From NCBI GenBank assembly GCA_025890175.1, contig JANPYM010000008.1, positions 324,572 through 388,571 on the forward strand: a stretch of DNA of 64,000 nucleotides, given 5' to 3'. The translations under genes were made by a program, and so were the position numbers. The notes under the pieces were generated by a model that saw only the letters and a program-made list of their open reading frames with translations, made no database searches and had not been told where the DNA came from. Positions 57,495 to 64,000 of the stretch are shown one piece after another. Position 1 is the first letter of the stretch. The number at the start of each line of letters is the position of its first letter. Source of the DNA: Ciborinia camelliae (lineage: Eukaryota > Ascomycota > Leotiomycetes > Helotiales > Sclerotiniaceae).

Positions 57495-59137
57495 TTAGGC
57501 GTCGACGTGGTTGAGCTGGATATTGAGGACATCAGCGGGAGCTTTCAGCAGCCACTTCGAGAGTTCCGTAGTATCGTTCTTCTCTGATTTCTTGTAAACG
57601 AGCCCAATATGGCCTACCACAGTCTCATTATCCAAGCATCCTGAATATCTGCAGGGTGAAGTTGTCAACGGCAATGATAGAGGTTTCAGAACAATAGATG
57701 TTCGATCGCCGTCGGGTATCAAGGTGCAGCGAATAGGCGTCGAATTCTTTGAACGATCTCGAGTGTTTCTCAAGCGAGCAAGAACACGATTGTAAAGCTC
57801 GAATACGGGTAAAGATTTTTGTGTGGCAGCCAAAGCAAGCTCGTGAGTGAGAGCAGACGTGAAAGAATGGTTGCCAACCCCTGGAGCTGTTGTCGAAAAT
57901 CCACAAGCCGAGATCAATTCTGTCACACTTCCCGTTGATCGACTTAGTGTCATGGCAGTATCTGCGGAAAAGCATGCGTCATACAACAGAATAGTATCTG
58001 ATGCAGACTCCTCAAAAAGTGCTTGGACACTACTTGAAGGCATACTTGGGCCATTAGACTTATTGTTTCTATATCACGTCAATTCAGATCCGACAGTGAT
58101 AAAAAAATTACTTACGCATGCCAAATATGATCATGCCTCGTATCATGAAAACCACCATGGCCATTGTAACCGAAGATGAGGAGAGTGTCTGGGGAATTGT
58201 CCCCTATAAATATTCTCACGCGATTTGATAATTTGCTGGCAGGTTGAAGATCGGGGATCTCGAATTTCGCAACCTCGAAGTGGTATAGATCCTGAAAAAC
58301 GTCGGCCAAGTTTTCAATCTCTTCGGAAACACCCAAGTCATCTGAAGCCCAATGAACAATTAAAACCTTTACTTTGCTATAACAGTTTGATCGTCGGGCC
58401 GACCACGCCGCCTTGAACTTTTCTTTGAATATATCCGACCACTGTATCTCGCGACTCCTTTCAATTCTACGTTCTATGTCGATGTCCTGGGAGTGCTCAA
58501 CTCTGTTTCCGAGCGCAAGCCTTTGTTCTTCGATGGCTTTCAGGTGTTCCATTCTCTGTTCAAGCTCTAGCCTTTGATTTTCGACTCCTCCGAGCCATTG
58601 GAGCCTATGTGCCAAGCAACCGAGTTGCTGATAAGCATCTTGACCCCAATGGAATAGGCCTGCATTTGCCCATTCGAGGTGTCTCGATTTCTGCAAAAGT
58701 TGTAACTTTTCTTCTTGATGTCTCTCATTTTCCAATTCCTGTTCTCTTACTCTTTGCATTAGTTGAAGATTTTCTTCCTCTAATGCTGCATCTTCTCGTT
58801 TCTGTTTTCTCAAAGTCTGCATAAGTTGAGACTGTTCATACTTCATCTTCAATCGCTGTTCTTTTACACGGTCCTAATATATTAATTATGATCCATTTCC
58901 ATATCCAATTAACCTGTGAACTTTTGAACATACGATAATATTGAGTAGCGCGTTGTTTCTTCCTGGGGGAGCTTGAGTTGGAGAGACAGATCTGGATTCC
59001 TGATCCAGAAAGCGAACCGCTCTTGGTGGTTGAGGATGCTGAGTCTTTGGAAGAAATCTACCAGTGGCAGGATCTCTTGCTCGAGTTCTATTCTTTTTTG
59101 TAATACCTCCCGACATAATTATTTGGCCCTGTTCCAC
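57495..59137 (-). CDS. Coiled-coil protein with caspase-like (C14 fold) domain
   Basis: Exons 59137-58934, 58873-58116 and 58068-57495 encode about 511 residues. A basic N-terminus includes KKNRTRARDPATGRFLP. Residues about 69-200 form a Gln/Glu/Arg-rich coiled coil. The caspase-like domain begins near 235 (KVLIVHWASDDLGVSEEIEN), with the His-Gly block LLIFGYNGHGGF (His about 307) and the Cys block ILLYDACFSAD (Cys about 353), then ELISACGFSTTAPGVGNHSF and SALTHELALAA. Both catalytic-dyad positions are present. This domain style is found in large lineage-specific families of filamentous fungi, some near incompatibility or NLR-like genes; function here is unknown. Either ATG at 59137 or 59116 could start it. 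The normal stop may be secondary, see the open tail downstream. Confidence 0.82.
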
Positions 59138-60000
59138 AGAAACCAGTCTTATTGAAAATATCTGTTCAACAGATTACCTTTAAAGTTGTAAAAAACCCTC
59201 GTTGCAAACGCACTCTTCGACCTGCATATGAGTCCGTGACACCGCCTTAGGCGCCTTGACGGCAGACTAAATCATGATTTTATCGGCCAGGTCATAGTAA
59301 CAAAGTGAATGCAAATAAACATACATGGTTCTTTCATCTAGAAGTTTGTGTAAAACTCCCTTGCTTTCGATCCTTCCATTCAGCAAATTTAACCATTAAA
59401 TTCTGCTGTCTGAATATATGTATGCCATATTTGCGGAAACATTACAATAGGTACCCTATCAGCCTTTATCACAGCCTTCAACCTGTCTACAGTTCCCTTT
59501 CCAGTTTCACTACCCATCATTCAGACTGCAACCAGATCACATACTGCGACTGGGTTTTAAGTGTCAGCAGTAACCTTTTTATCAACAACTATACTTTCAA
59601 TTAGCAAGATATTTAACCTACCCAAAGAAGAGGAAATTTACCAACCCAAATTTTAATATGGTTTCAAATCAAGAAAATACATCATTTCTTGTAAGAAAGT
59701 TCAGTAAGTGATCGAACATTACCCCATTCAACTTGATCTGTAGAATTCATCATGGTTTTCAAGTTATTCTCATACCTGGCAGTATTAAATGCAGTGGGGC
59801 ACATGCACATGTATCCGGCTTGCCAGTATGTGATGGCTTCAACACATTTAACCTCCATTATATTCATCAATAATGAATTTGTAGTTTTTAAGACGATAGT
59901 GGTTTGGGTTCTTGATAAACTTTTGACAATGTTGGTATCGATTTAACCTTGAGCCTTACCTGGAGATGATTGTGGGTGGAATAGTCGGGTTCCTGTATCT
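59138..60000. other. Intergenic region
   Basis: AT-rich sequence without convincing coding frames; it contains the presumed promoter of the caspase-like gene. Confidence 0.5.
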
Positions 60001-60009
60001 GTCATAAGT

Positions 60010-60606
60010 ATCAGATCTGTATCATCGAAAATTGGCTCTCTCTATTACCAGTAATGGATCTCTTATCTTCGGAAACTGGCTCTGCCTCCGTCAGCGGATC
60101 AATCACATGAGAAACCGGCTCTATCACAAGTCGATCCCTCATGAGAAGTAAATCGGTAGCGTCGGGAACTGCCTCTGCCACCTCCTGCGGATCTATATCA
60201 AGAATAAGCTCAAGCTCCCTTTCCAGCACTTTCCAGCAGCGGAACTTAAAACCTCCTCCCAATCCCAGTCCCTCTCATTCTCCACCGACTCCATCTACAG
60301 CTCCATGTCCAATACCGTAACTGACATAATCTACCAAGTATCTCCTGCAACCAAAATATTCGGATCCGTCACAAAACTCTCCACCATCTCCTCAACTGCC
60401 ACACTAAAACCATCGGATATTCCCTCAGCGCCATAACTACTACATCTACCATCTAATCATCTGCTTATATTAGTAAAATGGCTATTTCAACCTGTTCCGG
60501 AGATCCAATTACTAGTGGCGAGCCCGAAAAGGCGGCTTGGTATCAAGCTGGTATTGCGGGCTTTTCGACTCAGTTGAGTGTGTATAGTGCGTGTGGCGTC
60601 GACTAG
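60010..60606 (+). pseudogene. Decayed Ser/Thr-rich coding remnant
   Basis: Plus-strand frames look protein-like: AELKTSSQSQSLSFSTDSIY, then TVTDIIYQVSPATKIFG, ending at a TAA. It is followed by a 42-codon frame at 60478-60606 starting MAISTCSGDPITSGEPEKAA. Composition suggests a secreted or wall protein. No complete gene model was found, so I treat it as a relic. Confidence 0.3.
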
Positions 60607-63600
60607 GACTAGTGGTATGACTGGTCACTGTGGCTTCTCCTACGGGGAGTGCTTCGCGTTGGTACCATGAAGCTTATAGCTACCTAGCTAACCATGAAGA
60701 CTTTTTATTTCCAGTATAAATACCCCCGTTCACTCAAAGCCCAGCACATCCATAAACACGATACAAGCCTTTTCAAAAGTTTTTATAATGGTATTGGGCT
60801 TGCGAACTAGCCGCGAGATTTATTGGGAAACCTGAAAACAAATTTAGCCCCGAGAGTTTACGAGAGTTTTTTGAAGGATGAGAGTGTCGATTGTCAACGT
60901 ATTGGTTTAATATGATTCTTACCATCTTTTCCAGTCTTGGTTGTCACTGGATAGTTCGTCTTATTGTGGACTTTTTTTGAGAGTATTTTCTTGAGTTGTT
61001 AATAGATTACGCAACGCAATGTAAGGGCCTGCCTGATCTTTTTATTGTCAAACTATCTGTCTGTCTCCCCTCCCCGTATGCAGTAGATTTCTGAAATGCC
61101 ATCAATCCAGTTTCCTGGTCTATGCAGTTTGCTAACCTCCATGATGAATAGAAGCCATAACCAGATCGGCCTTTTATATCAATAGATACAACTTTTGGAC
61201 TTCGGTGTGAGAGCCACTCGGTATATAGTTAAGTGATGAACCATGTGTATTGTATGAAATTGGAACATCCTTCTTTATACGACTACAACCTACTGACTCA
61301 CGTATCCTGTCCCTCAAGAAAGATGGAGTAAATCCTCCTACCCAGCTATAAAACCTTCTACTCTTTCCATCTTTATCATATCAACCTACTGTATTATCTA
61401 TTAGCACACCTCTCCATGTTTGGCAGGAGACTCAACTTTCAGATCTCAAAAATGACCACCTGCAGAATGAAGTGTAAACCCAATTTCTAAAATCCCATAA
61501 TGACACGATTTCACAGCGTGAAAATTCATGCAAATTTCACTTCAGCTGCTGAGCACTATCGTTTTAGGTAGGATATTGCTATCAATTCTTGTCACTGTTG
61601 TCAAAGGATAATACGTCCATGATTGTTACTACGAGGATATAGATACCCGTTAAAAAATCACACCCAGTTCTCTCTGAAATTCTTTAGTTTGAATCAAAAG
61701 ACCGGTCATGAATTCCGCAATCAAGAGTTTCTACTCATGCCCATAGAATCAAGGAAGAGAAGAGGGAGAGGGCAATTATTTATACCTTACTAAAAGAAGA
61801 AGTTCCCCCAAGAGTAGAACTTTCATCGTTTCGGGGACTGACTCTGATGTAACCCCCCCTCCTTCTATAATTCCAATTCGTTTTAGGGACTTCAATTTAT
61901 TAAACTTTATATTCTCCCTCCCCCAAAAAATAATATGAATTTTTTTTATCGGATATATAAAATCTCTTTCCTACTTATTCTATTTTATTTCATCCAATTT
62001 CATATCATCAACTCACTATCATCTTTCATCATCACCTGGATCCTCACTCACAAACGCAAGCATACTTTCTTTCCAAATATTCGAGTTTACCATCTCATGA
62101 AATTGCAGGTAATCTCTGAGTCCCTCCAGTGTCATTTTCGAATACTCCTTTCAATTCTTAGAATGGCTGTAAGAAGTATTTACTTATTATTACTATATCT
62201 ATAGCCAAAATATATATTATCCATATTATTATATTAATAATCAACCTCAAGTTCTGTTACATACTATTAATCATTATATTATTGTGTATCGAGCTAGTGT
62301 ATGTAGAACTACTTTATATCAACACATACTATCCAATTAGCTCGAAACCAGAAGTCAAGTCGGTCCTGGACTCATAGCTTATGGCATAGCAGTCCAAATG
62401 GCAAGACCGTGACCACATCTGCCGCTGAGGAATCCCATCGAAGTTTAATTAAAGTCCATCCACAAAGTCTAAGAAGAAGAGAAATAGAAGAATTCTTAAT
62501 TATCATCTCAATCCCCAAACTTCCAAGTCCAAAATCAAGATCTATTTTCCTAGAGAACAAAACGAAAAGAAATTACTGATTTTGAGGAAAGTATGTATGT
62601 CTGTCTATCTGTATTTCCTGGCTATAAATATAACTCCTCTAAGTCTCCATCTATCATCCCAATAGCGCAACCTTAACTACTTCTTCTCAACAATTCGGAG
62701 CCAATAAACTGGCTTAACTCACTTACTACATTTCCTTCCAGCCCCCTGCCAACTTATCTTACCTCTTCTCTCAACATGTTACATGAGTTTTGAATTCCTC
62801 CCTCCCTCTCAGCATCATGATATCATATCAGTACCAATACTCGCTCGATCTATATATTTTGTTGATATAAAATAGTTCTACATACACTAGCTCGATACAC
62901 AACAATAACAATATATTTCCACCCCGTCAACAAACTACAAGCTTCCAATCATCATGATGGATATAGATTATGATACCCAACTGCTATAGTATATGTAGGT
63001 GTTTGTTTCTCGGGCAGAATAATATAATATAATATAAGTAGGATACCACGGGCTATACAGTGTTTGACAGGACGGACGGGTAACATAGGCGACTCGGATA
63101 CATACCGGGGGGAATTTAGGTTTTTCTATCTTTTTATTTTCCTATTAGCTTTATACTGTACATAACCATAAGCCCATCGCATGGTCTTCGTATATATATA
63201 TGTAGATAGACCCAATCGATTAAGAATTTACTACTACTACTATTACCCTTCAAATCAGTTATTCAGTTCAGTCAGTTCATTTAACGCAACTAAACCAAAC
63301 TCAATATTCCGAGCACTTATCTATTTATTCTAATTATCTTATCCTTTACAATAGCTATCTATCTAGGTATATAAATCTCAAGTTAAATACATATTAAAAT
63401 TCGAATCCGATTCGATTCCCGAACTAAAGTTAAGACCTATTTATAATTATATTATATTACATATCGGGCGGTTCATCACATATCAAATCCCAAAAATGAT
63501 AAACTATCTCTCCCAACTTTCCAAATTGGGAAATTTATCTCGCCCAAGTAACCAACCTACCTCATCTAAATCATTCGACCTTCCCCTCCCCCTCCCCCTC

Positions 63601-64000
63601 CCACGAAAAATAACCCTTCTCATTTCTCATTTTTAAAACTCAGGTCCCGTCTCAATAACCCCTTCCTCTCCCTTTCCTTTTCTCTTCTTCTCTTCTCCTC
63701 TCCTCTCATCTTTTCTTCTCTTCCAACCCCCAAATCCCAAACCCTAAAACCGAAAATTCAAACCGAAAATCAAAAATAAAAACAACCCCATCTCCTAACC
63801 TCCTTCTCTCTTCTTATAAACCCAATTCAAAAAATGAAAGTCCTTCTATACATCAATAAATCCATTTATTAAAATATAATTGAAATCATCCTCTTTTATC
63901 TTTCTCTTTCTAAAAAAAAGAAAAAGAATGAATATATATAGATAGAAAATAGAAATCCAACAAAAAAGTAACTTTCTCTATCCCTCATCGCCCTCATCGC
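60607..64000. other. Gene-free right end of the window
   Basis: AT-rich, with TATA and TAGG repeats and a long pyrimidine-rich stretch at 63560-63980 that could be the promoter or leader of a plus-strand gene beyond the window. It contains an inverted-repeat pair at 62281-62325 and 62861-62906. No coding sequence was found. Confidence 0.55.
62281..62906. mobile_element. Possible MITE-like element bounded by about 44-bp inverted repeats
   Basis: 62281-62325 is the inverted copy of 62861-62906, with only a few mismatches over about 44 nt. The shared core contains AGTTCTACATACACTAGCTC. The same word is present once at about 48771-48790. The 535-bp interior is AT-rich without coding capacity. 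Arms this long and similar suggest a recent foldback or MITE; the ends and target duplication are not defined. Confidence 0.5.

Overview
The window is nuclear DNA of a filamentous ascomycete. Every recognisable gene is a fungal ortholog with short introns, mostly 47-80 nt, with GT...AG ends and CTAAC/CTGAY-type branch sites. Gene content and intergenic style (AT-rich, full of TAGG/CCTA repeats) fit the Leotiomycetes, perhaps Sclerotiniaceae, but that placement is inference. I read thirteen conserved multi-exon genes plus two single-exon or minimal ones directly, and all splice junctions given were checked for reading frame.

Layout. 1-23 kb is gene-dense: MDM1-like sorting nexin (-, runs off the left edge), TRM8 tRNA m7G methyltransferase (-), a small membrane protein (+), homoserine dehydrogenase (-), a CCDC174-like nuclear protein (+, falsely duplicated around an assembly gap), a Brc1/Rtt107 BRCT protein (-), a PTS1-bearing alpha/beta hydrolase (+), an SRSF1/Srp2-type SR protein (-), NDC80 (-) and PEX14 (+). 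From 23 to 39 kb only one gene, HMG-CoA synthase (-), is found. It sits between two deserts of about 7 kb. The left desert holds a 3-kb almost pure A/T satellite block. 39-57 kb holds a single-pass membrane protein (+), decayed gene relics, RAD10/ERCC1 (-), a hairpin-rich inverted-repeat element, a 12-TM amino-acid/choline permease (-), OMS1-like methyltransferase (-) and an SCI1-like basic nuclear protein (-). At 57.3-59.1 kb lies a coiled-coil/caspase-like gene (-) with a suspicious in-frame stop. 59.1-64 kb is non-coding or decayed, with an inverted-repeat pair.

Genes are mostly housekeeping and do not form an evident cluster. Several are divergent pairs sharing promoters (HOM6/CCDC174, BRC1/hydrolase, NDC80/PEX14), some with CCAAT or CACGTG boxes.

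Most noteworthy: the assembly-made 1.7-kb tandem copy with a 1-nt difference that changes the protein end; a 7-nt microexon in PEX14; a GC-AG intron in BRC1; a competing splice donor inside the invariant SWQDLKD motif of the SR protein; the strand-switching A/T satellites; and the caspase-like gene with an open tail after its stop codon.
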